In this document: positions 25,193-32,495 of the stretch, one piece after another | Position numbering within the stretch: the stretch's first letter is position 1 | How the letters are laid out: every line of letters starts with the position of its first letter | NCBI GenBank assembly: GCA_004557285.1 | Contig: SFEK01000001.1 | Location: 1-41,147 of the forward strand | Reading direction: 5' to 3' | DNA from: Bacteroidales bacterium | GTDB lineage: Bacteria; Bacteroidota; Bacteroidia; Bacteroidales; Bacteroidaceae | DNA length: 41,147 bases | Notes under the pieces: generated by a model | Databases searched by the model: none | Seen by the model: only the letters and a program-made list of their open reading frames with translations | What the model was told of the DNA's origin: nothing | Translations under genes and position numbers: made by a program

Positions 25193-25200
25193 CAAAGGTA
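25193..25200 (-). promoter_or_regulatory. -7 box of dnaB promoter
   Basis: Minus-strand TACCTTTG fits TAnnTTTG. No clear TTTG lies 19-20 bases upstream, so only the proximal element is supported. Confidence 0.4.
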
Positions 25201-25204
25201 CTCA

Positions 25205-25690
25205 TTTTTTCCGTTCCAAGAGCCAAGTAGCTCCTTTTTTCTTTTCACCGATGGCCGGAAGGAGGGGGCAAATCATCAAGCAGGCAGCAGCAATATGCCA
25301 CGACACCGTCGAAACGACAGATTTCATGGTATCCAGAAGCAGAATGGGCAAAGATTGGCAAAATACTTCAGGAGGGCCAACTCTTGGATATTCATGCTAC
25401 ACGAGCCACTTCGGCATAGGCAGGGGCAACTGAAGGGGCAAAAAATGCGTAGCTATTTTGTTTTTTTCAGGACAAACACATCATGGATGAAGAAAAAGAT
25501 GTATATTTGCAGGTGTCACCACCTCATTTATCGATAAAATCCATGGACATATACAGCATCTATACATACGAAATACACGAGGGCGACAAAAGTCTGCTCT
25601 ACTAAGACACGGGCCAGAAAGCCATCGACAGGGCTCACGACATCGTCTCTCCCCCTCTGAATCCGGAGGGGGAGCCTTGTTGAAAAAAAA
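25205..25690 (+). other. Region without intact gene; gene debris
   Basis: No full gene is evident. Two pieces look coding but are broken. One is at about 25328-25422, reading WYPEAEWAKIGK and on to a stop, with a shifted frame just upstream. The other starts at ATG 25543, reads MDIYSIYTYEIHEGDKSLLY, stops at 25605 and continues in frame for about 25 more codons. A TATATTTG at 25502-25509 could be a -7 box for the second. These look like remains of decayed genes, but they are too short to identify. Confidence 0.4.
25649..25674. terminator. GC-rich hairpin downstream of Rpn-like gene
   Basis: CTCCCCCTC and GAGGGGGAG form a perfect 9-bp stem with an 8-base loop. On the minus strand the T-run lies before the hairpin, not after it, so it is not a textbook intrinsic terminator for the Rpn-like gene. 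It could still stabilise or end transcripts. Confidence 0.4.
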
Positions 25691-25693
25691 GAA

Positions 25694-26626
25694 CTACAGG
25701 TTGCTCACCTCGTCTGTCGTCAAGCCCGTGATTTCGGCTATCAGTTCCAACGACAGGCCGTGGGCTTTCATCTTACGAGCATTTTCAACCTTCTCATCTC
25801 TTTGACCTTCTGCACGACCTTCTGCACGGCCTTCTGCACGGCCTTCTGCACGGCCTTCTGCACGACCTTCTGCACGACCTTCTGCACGACCTTCCAGAAG
25901 ACCTTGTTCATGCCCTTCCAGGCGTGCGCCTTCAAACACGCTGATGGTGTCGCGGTATTTCTTCAGAGCCACATCATATTTCAGGCGTTCATCACGCGTC
26001 ATCGCACCCACGTCGGCTATGCTCTCCAGTTTCTTGAACACGGCGCTCTGGGCCGCCCAAGGCAATCTGCTTAATGTTTCCATATTCTTCAATAAATAAA
26101 TCCAACGTTCCACTTGACTCTCACACTCATCGGCTTCCTTGACAAACAACGGGAGCTGAAGGAATATCATACGCAACTTGTCGGAAAACTGCTCCAACGA
26201 GCCCTTCTCTGCCAATACCACATCCGTGCGGAACTGCTTCTTGAAATCCATCGGGGTGAAATTCAGAAAAGCCACCAAACAGACCGAATCTATCTCATAT
26301 TTCCAGGACGAACCACGCTCGCCCTGACGGGCAATCGACTCCGATATGTAATAGATGCTCCTGTTCTTGAAAAAGGGCTGCGACTTGTTTTGCATCTCCA
26401 CGATGATGTGCTCACCCTCGTCGGTCTCACAATAGATGTCGTAGATCAGCGACCTGTCTTCCTCAAACAGAGCAGGCTGTTCCTTGTCGAGGAAGGTGAG
26501 GTTGACGATATGTTTCTCGCCCTCGAACAGGCTGTTGAGGAAGTCGAGCAACAACGGTTTGGACAATTCCTGACCGAAGATTCTCTTGAAACCTACATCG
26601 GTAAAAGGATTAATGTATTTGACCAT
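25694..26626 (-). CDS. Rpn-like PD-(D/E)XK nuclease family protein
   Basis: This 310-residue protein is of the Rpn/YhgA family (PD-(D/E)XK nuclease family transposase). The catalytic residues are present: D63 in YDIYC, then E77-M-Q79 and K81 in VEMQNK; the N-terminus INPFTDVGFKRIFG is typical. The family members known best are recombination-promoting nucleases; Bacteroidales copies are common and uncharacterised. A stretch of seven EGRA repeats (about 247-274) precedes a short C-terminal helix (LSLELIAEITGLTTDEV). ATG 26626 is chosen because the upstream alternative at 26656 lies before the predicted transcript start. Confidence 0.88.
   Translation of the reverse strand: MVKYINPFTDVGFKRIFGQELSKPLLLDFLNSLFEGEKHIVNLTFLDKEQPALFEEDRSLIYDIYCETDEGEHIIVEMQNKSQPFFKNRSIYYISESIARQGERGSSWKYEIDSVCLVAFLNFTPMDFKKQFRTDVVLAEKGSLEQFSDKLRMIFLQLPLFVKEADECESQVERWIYLLKNMETLSRLPWAAQSAVFKKLESIADVGAMTRDERLKYDVALKKYRDTISVFEGARLEGHEQGLLEGRAEGRAEGRAEGRAEGRAEGRAEGRAEGQRDEKVENARKMKAHGLSLELIAEITGLTTDEVSNL
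25806..25889 (-). repeat. 12-bp tandem repeat coding EGRA, 7 copies
   Basis: Seven nearly identical 12-base units (plus strand CCTTCTGCACGA or CCTTCTGCACGG) lie inside the Rpn-like gene and code EGRA repeats. The unit is a multiple of three, so copy changes keep the frame. Confidence 0.85.
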
Positions 26627-26642
26627 ATCACGAATTTTGACA

Positions 26643-26673
26643 CAAAGATAGTGCAAATGAGTGAAATATCAAA
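26643..26673 (-). promoter_or_regulatory. Consensus promoter of Rpn-like gene
   Basis: Minus-strand TTTG (26673-26670), 19 bases, then TATCTTTG (26650-26643) is a perfect TTTG-N19-TAnnTTTG promoter. The transcript should start near 26639, giving a leader of about 13 bases to ATG 26626, which decides the start. Confidence 0.7.
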
Positions 26674-26810
26674 GCAAAAAAAAGAGTTTTTTGCTTTTGT
26701 ATTTCCGAGTGCATCCTATTTTATGTAAAGATAGTGCAAATGAGTGAAATATCAAAGCAAAAAAAAGATTTTTTGCTTTTGTATTTCCGAGTGCAGCCTA
26801 TTTTTTATAT
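26644..26810. repeat. Direct duplication of the Rpn promoter segment (83-bp period)
   Basis: The segment 26644-26726 is repeated at 26727-26810 with only a few differences. Each copy holds a CAAAGCAAAAAA...TTTTTTGCTTTTG inverted repeat. The second copy has TATCTTTA instead of TATCTTTG at the -7 box. Confidence 0.85.
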
Positions 26811-26843
26811 AAAGACAGCTTTGGCTGATTTTCTGTTGCATAA

Positions 26844-27548
26844 TCACTTCACATAAAAATCACGGGTAAGTGCTTCATACCACGGCGAACGGCTGCCGTC
26901 AGACTGGTTGAGACACACTTCTTGCTGCTCCACGCCTGCGGGCGACTGTCTGGCCCATGCCAGCAGATAGCGGGTGGCAGACTTGCGCGGCACCGTTTTC
27001 ACGGCACACACTCTGGTGGGATAAAGACCGCAGAGGGCGGCTTGCATGTCGAAATCCGTCTTGCGTGGGGCAGGGATGACCACCGACAGTTCTCCATCAG
27101 GGGAGAGCAGACGGGCGGCATGGCGCATCAGTTGGGCCACCGGCAGGGCATCCTCGTGGCGAGCCATCGATCGTCTGTGGTCGGGACAGCGAAGCGAGGA
27201 GGCAAAAAACGGAGGGTTGCACACAATGGCGTCAAACGGGGCATGATGTGAAACATAGTCCTGCAACCGGGCGCGGCATATCTCCACACGCATGGCATAA
27301 GGCGAATCCGCCACATTCTGCCGCGCCTGGAGGCAGGCCTCGCCGTCGATGTCGATGCCCACCACCTGCGCCCCACCGTTGCGCTGGGCCATCATGAGGG
27401 CTACGATTGCCGTGCCTGTGCCCACATCAAGGATGCGGGAGCCGCCCCGTGCCCATGCGCCGAGCAGCACGCCGTCGGTGCCCACCTTCATGGCGCAACG
27501 CTCCTGGTGGATGGTGAAACGGCGGAAACTGAAAAAAGTGTTTGACAT
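26844..27548 (-). CDS. trmN: tRNA1(Val) adenine-37 N6-methyltransferase
   Basis: This 234-residue SAM-dependent methyltransferase is of the YfiC/TrmN6 group. It starts with FFSFRRFTIHQERCAMKVGTDGVLLGAW, whose central part (QERCAMKVGTDGVLLGAW) is a family hallmark. The SAM motif is DVGTGTAI (41-48) and the amino-methyltransferase motif is NPPFF (111-115). It methylates A37 of tRNA1-Val in E. coli; the same role here is inferred. It follows a 95-base gap after the FAD-dependent gene's end on the same strand. Confidence 0.9.
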   Translation of the reverse strand: MSNTFFSFRRFTIHQERCAMKVGTDGVLLGAWARGGSRILDVGTGTAIVALMMAQRNGGAQVVGIDIDGEACLQARQNVADSPYAMRVEICRARLQDYVSHHAPFDAIVCNPPFFASSLRCPDHRRSMARHEDALPVAQLMRHAARLLSPDGELSVVIPAPRKTDFDMQAALCGLYPTRVCAVKTVPRKSATRYLLAWARQSPAGVEQQEVCLNQSDGSRSPWYEALTRDFYVK

Positions 27549-27692
27549 ATTTTTTATTCATTACGGGTGGGTTATCTTCATCAGCTTTGCCATAGACAGC
27601 CACCAATGTATATCTTGCGATGGTCATCAACAGAACACACCTGCACGAACCTGTGGTTCTTGTTTGATGGTGCGTTGATGCCACTACACATT

Positions 27693-29300
27693 TCAGAGGG
27701 AAAGTCTTTGGCAAGAAAGATATTCCTTGGCGGCTTGGGCACAACGCTCGCCATCCACTCCTGCCGACACGATGCCTCCGGCATAGCCGGCACCCTCGCC
27801 ACAGGGGAAGAGCCCCTCGATGCGCACATGCTGCAGGGTGTCGTTGTGGCGCAGGATGCGCACGGGCGACGAGGTGCGTGTCTCGGCGGCGATGAGCACA
27901 GCCTCGTTGGTGAGGAAACCGTGGCTCATGCGGCCAAAGGCCTTGAAGCCCTCCTGCAGGCGGCGACTGATAGCCTGTGGCAACCAGAAGTGGAGTGGAC
28001 TGGATATCAAGCCCGGAGCGTAGGACGACTGGGGGAGGTCATAGCTCAAGCGGCTGTTCACGAAGTCGGCCATACGCTGTGCAGGCGCATTCTGCCTCAT
28101 GTTGCCTTGCTGCCAGCAGTCGTGCTCTATGCGTTCCTGATAATGCATCATGCACAGGGCACTATCGTGCGTGCCTGGCGGCAGGAGGGTCGGGTCGATG
28201 TCATCGGGATGCAGTTCAACCACCATACCGCTGTTCGACCATCGTGAGCCGCGGTTGCTGGGACTCATGCCGTTGACCACAATCTGCTCTGGACCTGTGG
28301 CGGCCGGAATGACAAAGCCGCCCGGGCACATGCAGAACGAATACACGCCACGCCCCTCCACTTGGGTCACGAAACTGTATTCGGCGGCTGGCAGATAGCG
28401 TCCGCGCCCGTTCTTGCTGTGATACTGTATGCGGTCTATCAGCTCGGCGGGATGCTCCAGGCGCACACCCATGGCCAAGGGCTTGGCCTCGAGGTCTATG
28501 CCTTGGTCGTGCAGATAGCGGTACACATCGCGTCCTGAATGCCCTGTGGCAAGAATCACGGGTCCGCGGAACTCCAGTTCACGACCGTCGCGCAGGTCAA
28601 CGGCCTCCACACCCTCCACACGGTCGCCACGCAGCAGCAGCCCCGTCATCTTGGTTTGGAAATGCACCTCGCCTCCGCAGTTCAGAATGGTGTTGCGCAT
28701 GTTCTCGATCACGCGCGGCAGTTTGTCGGTACCGATGTGCGGATGGGCATCGGCCAGTATGTCCGTAGAGGCTCCATGCTGGCAGAACACGTTCAGGATT
28801 TTGGCTATGCTGCCCCGTTTCTTGCTGCGGGTATATAGTTTGCCGTCTGAATAGGCACCTGCCCCACCCTCGCCGAAGCAATAGTTGCTTTCGCCATCCA
28901 CCTTGTGGGTTCGGGTGATGGCAGCAAGGTCTTTCTTGCGCCCGTGCACATCCTTGCCCCGCTCGACGACCACGGGGCGCACGCCGCCCTCAATCAGCCT
29001 CAGGGCGGCAAAAAGCCCCCCGGGGCCTGCACCTACAACCACCACCTGCGGGGCACCGGCCGGCAGCTCGTTGTAGATGGTGTGCTCATAGGCATCATCC
29101 TGCGGCTGCTCGTTGATATACACCCTCACCTTGAGGTTGATGAAAATGGCACGCTGGCGGGCGTCGATGCTGCGCTTGAGCACCCGCACGGCCTTGACGG
29201 TGCGGGCGTCGATAGCCTTCTCTCGGGCTATGCAGGCCTTGATGTTCTGCTCGCTTGCCGCCTCTTGGGGCGACAGTCTCAACTGGTATTCGTATGTCAT
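27693..29300 (-). CDS. FAD-dependent oxidoreductase (COG2509-type)
   Basis: This 535-residue flavoprotein has an N-terminal domain of about 80 residues with RSIDAR and then a dinucleotide-binding motif VVVVGAGPGG (86-95), GEGGAGAYSDGKLYTR, a second ATGHSGRDVYR segment and a C-terminal GEGAGYAGGI motif. This fits the uncharacterised NAD(FAD)-utilising dehydrogenase family COG2509. The substrate is not known. ATG 29300 is chosen; an upstream start would run through the -7 box TAATTTTG (29338-29331). Confidence 0.88.
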   Translation of the reverse strand: MTYEYQLRLSPQEAASEQNIKACIAREKAIDARTVKAVRVLKRSIDARQRAIFINLKVRVYINEQPQDDAYEHTIYNELPAGAPQVVVVGAGPGGLFAALRLIEGGVRPVVVERGKDVHGRKKDLAAITRTHKVDGESNYCFGEGGAGAYSDGKLYTRSKKRGSIAKILNVFCQHGASTDILADAHPHIGTDKLPRVIENMRNTILNCGGEVHFQTKMTGLLLRGDRVEGVEAVDLRDGRELEFRGPVILATGHSGRDVYRYLHDQGIDLEAKPLAMGVRLEHPAELIDRIQYHSKNGRGRYLPAAEYSFVTQVEGRGVYSFCMCPGGFVIPAATGPEQIVVNGMSPSNRGSRWSNSGMVVELHPDDIDPTLLPPGTHDSALCMMHYQERIEHDCWQQGNMRQNAPAQRMADFVNSRLSYDLPQSSYAPGLISSPLHFWLPQAISRRLQEGFKAFGRMSHGFLTNEAVLIAAETRTSSPVRILRHNDTLQHVRIEGLFPCGEGAGYAGGIVSAGVDGERCAQAAKEYLSCQRLSL

Positions 29301-29330
29301 GATATTTGGTGTGCCGAATTGTTTTTTGTG

Positions 29331-29338
29331 CAAAATTA
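29331..29338 (-). promoter_or_regulatory. -7 box for the FAD-dependent gene
   Basis: Minus-strand TAATTTTG fits TAnnTTTG. The distal element is not clear. The region is back to back with the thrA promoter. Confidence 0.4.
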
Positions 29339-29358
29339 GCAATAATCATGAAAAAATG

Positions 29359-29389
29359 TTGCCGCAAAGAGGAAAACTTATTAAATTTG
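29359..29389 (+). promoter_or_regulatory. Promoter of thrA
   Basis: TTG (29359-29361), 20 bases, then TAAATTTG (29382-29389). The leader to the ATG at 29482 is about 90 bases and holds a 14-codon open frame (29416-29460). Confidence 0.55.
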
Positions 29390-29481
29390 TGGCTGTTTTC
29401 GTTTTTCACGTTAAAATGCAGGTGGCCGGGCTGCTGCCATCTACACACATTTATCAATAAAGAATAACAAGTTTGGTTTAG

Positions 29482-31917
29482 ATGAAAGTTTTGAAATTTG
29501 GAGGAACATCCGTTGGTTCTGTACAGAGCATATCGTGCTTGAAGAATATTGTAGAGAATGAGGCCGGCAAACAGCCGGTAATCGTGGTGGTGAGTGCCCT
29601 GGGCGGCATCACCGACCAATTGCTGGCCACGGCAAAAATGGCGCAGCAAGGCGACGAAAGCTATATGGCACAGCTGCAGGTGATGCGCCAAAGGCACCAC
29701 AGCATGGCAGACACGCTCGTCGCCGACCGCAGCAAGCACGACACGCTCGCCACCGTCATCGACACCTTGTTCGACGAGCTGAAGAGCATCTATTACGGCG
29801 TGTACCTGATACGCGACCTGAGCAGCAAGACGCAAAACGCCATCGTGAGCTACGGCGAACGGCTCAGCTCGCCCATCACGGCCACCATGCTCGACGGTGC
29901 CGTGCTGAAAGACTCGCGCAAATTCATCAAGACCGAACAGAAGAAAAACAAGCACTTGCTTGACAGCAGCCTCACCAACAGGCTCATACAGGAGGCCTTT
30001 GCCCAGATGCCACGCATCACCGTGGTGCCCGGTTTCATCAGCAGCGACAAGCATACCGGCGAAACCACCAACCTGGGGCGTGGAGGAAGCGACTACACGG
30101 CATCGCTCATCGCCGCCGCACTCGATGCCGAGGTACTGGAGATATGGACCGACGTGGATGGATTCATGACGGCCGACCCGAGGGTGATCCCCACCGCCTA
30201 CCCCATCGACGAACTGAGCTACGGCGAGGCCATGGAGCTTTGCAACTTCGGCGCCAAGGTGGTATATCCGCCCACCATCTATCCCGTGTGCGTGAAAAAC
30301 ATCCCCATCAAGGTGAAAAACACCTTCAACGCCCAGGCTCCAGGCACCGTCATCATGCGAAAGGTGGAGCACGACAAGCGCATCATCAAGGGTATATCGA
30401 GCATCGACCACACCACGCTCATCACCGTCACGGGATTGTCGATGGTGGGTGTCATCGGTGTCAACAGACGAATCTTCACCGCCCTGGCCGACAACGGCAT
30501 CAGCGTGTTCATGGTGAGCCAGGCCTCGTCAGAAAACTCCACCTCGATAGCCGTCAAGGAGACGGATGCCAACGAGGCGGTACAGGTGCTCAACGAGGAG
30601 TTTGCCAAGGAAATAGCCACAGGAGCCATGTATCCCATGATTGCCGAGAGCGGACTGGCCACCGTGGCTATCGTGGGCGAGAAGATGCGCCACCGTCCGG
30701 GCATAGCGGGCAAGCTGTTCAGCACCCTGGGCCGTAGCGGCGTGAGCATCATCACCATTGCACAGGGTGCATTCGAGACCAACATCTCGTTTGTCATTCC
30801 CGGCAAATACCTGCGCAAGTCGCTCAACGTGATCCACGACTCGTTTTTCCTCTCCGAATACAACGTGCTCAACCTATTCATCTGCGGCGTGGGCACCGTG
30901 GGCAGCAAGCTCATCGAGCAGATACGCTCACAATGTGAGGTGCTCAAGAGCCGCCGCCGACTCAAGCTCAACGTGGTGGGCATAGCTTCCAGCAAAAACG
31001 CCATTTTCAACCGCGAAGGCATCGACCTTGACAACTACATGGAGCAGCTCACCCAATCGGCACCAAGCGACTGCAACCGGCTGAGGGAAGAGGTCATCGG
31101 CATGAACATCTTCAACAGCGTGTTTGTTGACTGCACGGCAAGCAAGGAGGTGGCCGACCTCTACCAGACATTCCTTGAGCACAACATTTCGGTGATAGCC
31201 GCCAACAAGATAGCCGCCTCGTCGAGCTATGAGAGCTATGTGAAACTCAAACAGACGGCTCTCGACAAGGGCGTGAAATTCCGCTTCGAGACCAACGTGG
31301 GTGCCGGTCTGCCCATCATCAACACCATCAACGACCTGCGCAACTCGGGCGACAAAATCCTGAAAATCGAGGCCGTGCTCAGCGGTACGCTCAACTTCAT
31401 ATTCAACGAACTGTCGGCCAGCGTGCCTCTGTCTGAAACCGTGAAGCGGGCCAAGGAGCAGGGCTACAGCGAACCCGACCCACGCATCGACCTGAGCGGT
31501 ACGGATGTGGTGAGAAAACTTATCATCCTCACTCGCGAAGCGGGCTACAAGGTGGAACAGGAGGATGTGGAGAAACATCTCTTCATACCCGAAGAACTGT
31601 TCAACGGTTCGTTGGACGACTTCTGGAAAAAGCTGGTTTTGCTAGACGACGACTTTGAGCAACGCCGCCGACAACTCGAGGAGCAACAGATGCGCTGGCG
31701 CTTTGTGGCTACCATGGAGAAAGGACGCACCAGCGTGGCCCTGCAGGCGGTGGGCAAAGACCACCCCTTCTACAGCCTTGAAGGGTCCAACAACATCGTG
31801 ATGCTCACCACCGAACGCTACAAGGAATATCCCATGCTCATCAAGGGCTACGGCGCAGGCGCAAGCGTCACGGCGGCCGGCGTGTTTGCCAACGTCATGA
31901 GCATAGCCAACATCTGA
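29482..31917 (+). CDS. thrA: Bifunctional aspartokinase / homoserine dehydrogenase
   Basis: This 811-residue enzyme catalyses the first and third steps of the aspartate pathway towards threonine and methionine. The aspartokinase domain (about 1-300) has KFGGTSVGS (5-13) and the catalytic FTTADP-like region FMTADPRV. Two ACT-type regulatory segments (about 310-455) follow, then the homoserine dehydrogenase domain with GVGTVGS near 469-475 and GAGLPIINTINDLRNSGD. The length is normal for ThrA. No thrB or thrC follows, so the gene is not in a classical thr operon; feedback inhibition by threonine is family knowledge. Confidence 0.96.
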   Translation: MKVLKFGGTSVGSVQSISCLKNIVENEAGKQPVIVVVSALGGITDQLLATAKMAQQGDESYMAQLQVMRQRHHSMADTLVADRSKHDTLATVIDTLFDELKSIYYGVYLIRDLSSKTQNAIVSYGERLSSPITATMLDGAVLKDSRKFIKTEQKKNKHLLDSSLTNRLIQEAFAQMPRITVVPGFISSDKHTGETTNLGRGGSDYTASLIAAALDAEVLEIWTDVDGFMTADPRVIPTAYPIDELSYGEAMELCNFGAKVVYPPTIYPVCVKNIPIKVKNTFNAQAPGTVIMRKVEHDKRIIKGISSIDHTTLITVTGLSMVGVIGVNRRIFTALADNGISVFMVSQASSENSTSIAVKETDANEAVQVLNEEFAKEIATGAMYPMIAESGLATVAIVGEKMRHRPGIAGKLFSTLGRSGVSIITIAQGAFETNISFVIPGKYLRKSLNVIHDSFFLSEYNVLNLFICGVGTVGSKLIEQIRSQCEVLKSRRRLKLNVVGIASSKNAIFNREGIDLDNYMEQLTQSAPSDCNRLREEVIGMNIFNSVFVDCTASKEVADLYQTFLEHNISVIAANKIAASSSYESYVKLKQTALDKGVKFRFETNVGAGLPIINTINDLRNSGDKILKIEAVLSGTLNFIFNELSASVPLSETVKRAKEQGYSEPDPRIDLSGTDVVRKLIILTREAGYKVEQEDVEKHLFIPEELFNGSLDDFWKKLVLLDDDFEQRRRQLEEQQMRWRFVATMEKGRTSVALQAVGKDHPFYSLEGSNNIVMLTTERYKEYPMLIKGYGAGASVTAAGVFANVMSIANI

Positions 31918-32101
31918 TGACCCGTGCGGCATCGCCCTTTCGCTTGCAAAACATATCCTTGTCCCGGGCGACGGCATGGCCTTGACCATGCCACACCCGT
32001 GGATATATGGCTCTAAACATCTGCCCCATCCCTTTGGGGCACAACAACATCATCTGATGCAGCATCATGCTATCCGATGTGATGCATTGTGCTGAGGCTT
32101 G

Positions 32102-32151
32102 TATTACAGTATTACAGTTATTACAGCATTACAGTTATTACAGTATTACAG
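32102..32151 (+). repeat. 8/9-bp tandem repeat (ATTACAGT family)
   Basis: About six copies of TATTACAGT or ATTACAGT-like units, with small length changes between units. The core ATTACAGT is the reverse complement of the ACTGTAAT core at 23077-23118. Confidence 0.7.
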
Positions 32152-32257
32152 TTTTTCATCTTTCGCAAATTCAATCAGGGAACAATCGCCGACATTCAAG
32201 GCACGCCATGAACAACACCAATCCCGGCCGGCCAAAAATGCCATCAACAAAAAAGGT

Positions 32258-32331
32258 TCATCCGACATATAGAGTGACGCTTTTGTCCCTTCAGGGCGTC
32301 AAATAACGAGCTATGAATATGGCTACACTAC
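32258..32331 (-). repeat. REP-like palindromic repeat, copy B
   Basis: This is the inverted counterpart of the element at 1-136. GTAGTGTAGCCATATTCA at 32331-32314 and the segment 32285-32258 match its two ends. The middle is shorter and has a GACGCCCTGAAGGGA segment in place of three hairpins. Confidence 0.6.
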
Positions 32332-32401
32332 ATCGGCAATGAAGTCAACATACTTACATCATGCAGCAATATATCATCACTCGGAATACCGGATGAACCA
32401 C

Positions 32402-32446
32402 AAAAAAACCCCTCTCTCCCCGGAGGCAATTAGGGGAAGAGAGGGG
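32402..32446 (-). terminator. Intrinsic terminator of thrS
   Basis: Read on the minus strand, a stem of about 13 bp, CCCCTCTCTTCCCC pairing with GGGGAGAGAGGGG with one bulge, is followed at once by TTTTTTT. It lies 50 bases after the thrS stop codon. Confidence 0.8.
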
Positions 32447-32495
32447 GAACATAGAGCCTCATGAAAAGGCTTCACATTCTGGAATATCAAAAAAA

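Larger units (their letters stand above)
31918..32495. other. Long convergent intergenic region between thrA and thrS
   Basis: No gene is seen. It holds small hairpins (GGCATGG/CCATGCC at 31973-31992; TGCCCC/GGGGCA at about 32022-32041), a tandem repeat at 32102-32151, REP-like copy B at 32258-32331 and the thrS terminator at 32402-32446. It appears to collect repeats between two converging genes. Confidence 0.7.

Noticed and set aside
29416..29460. Threonine attenuator
   Set aside because: The small frame has one Thr codon and no convincing terminator/antiterminator pair.
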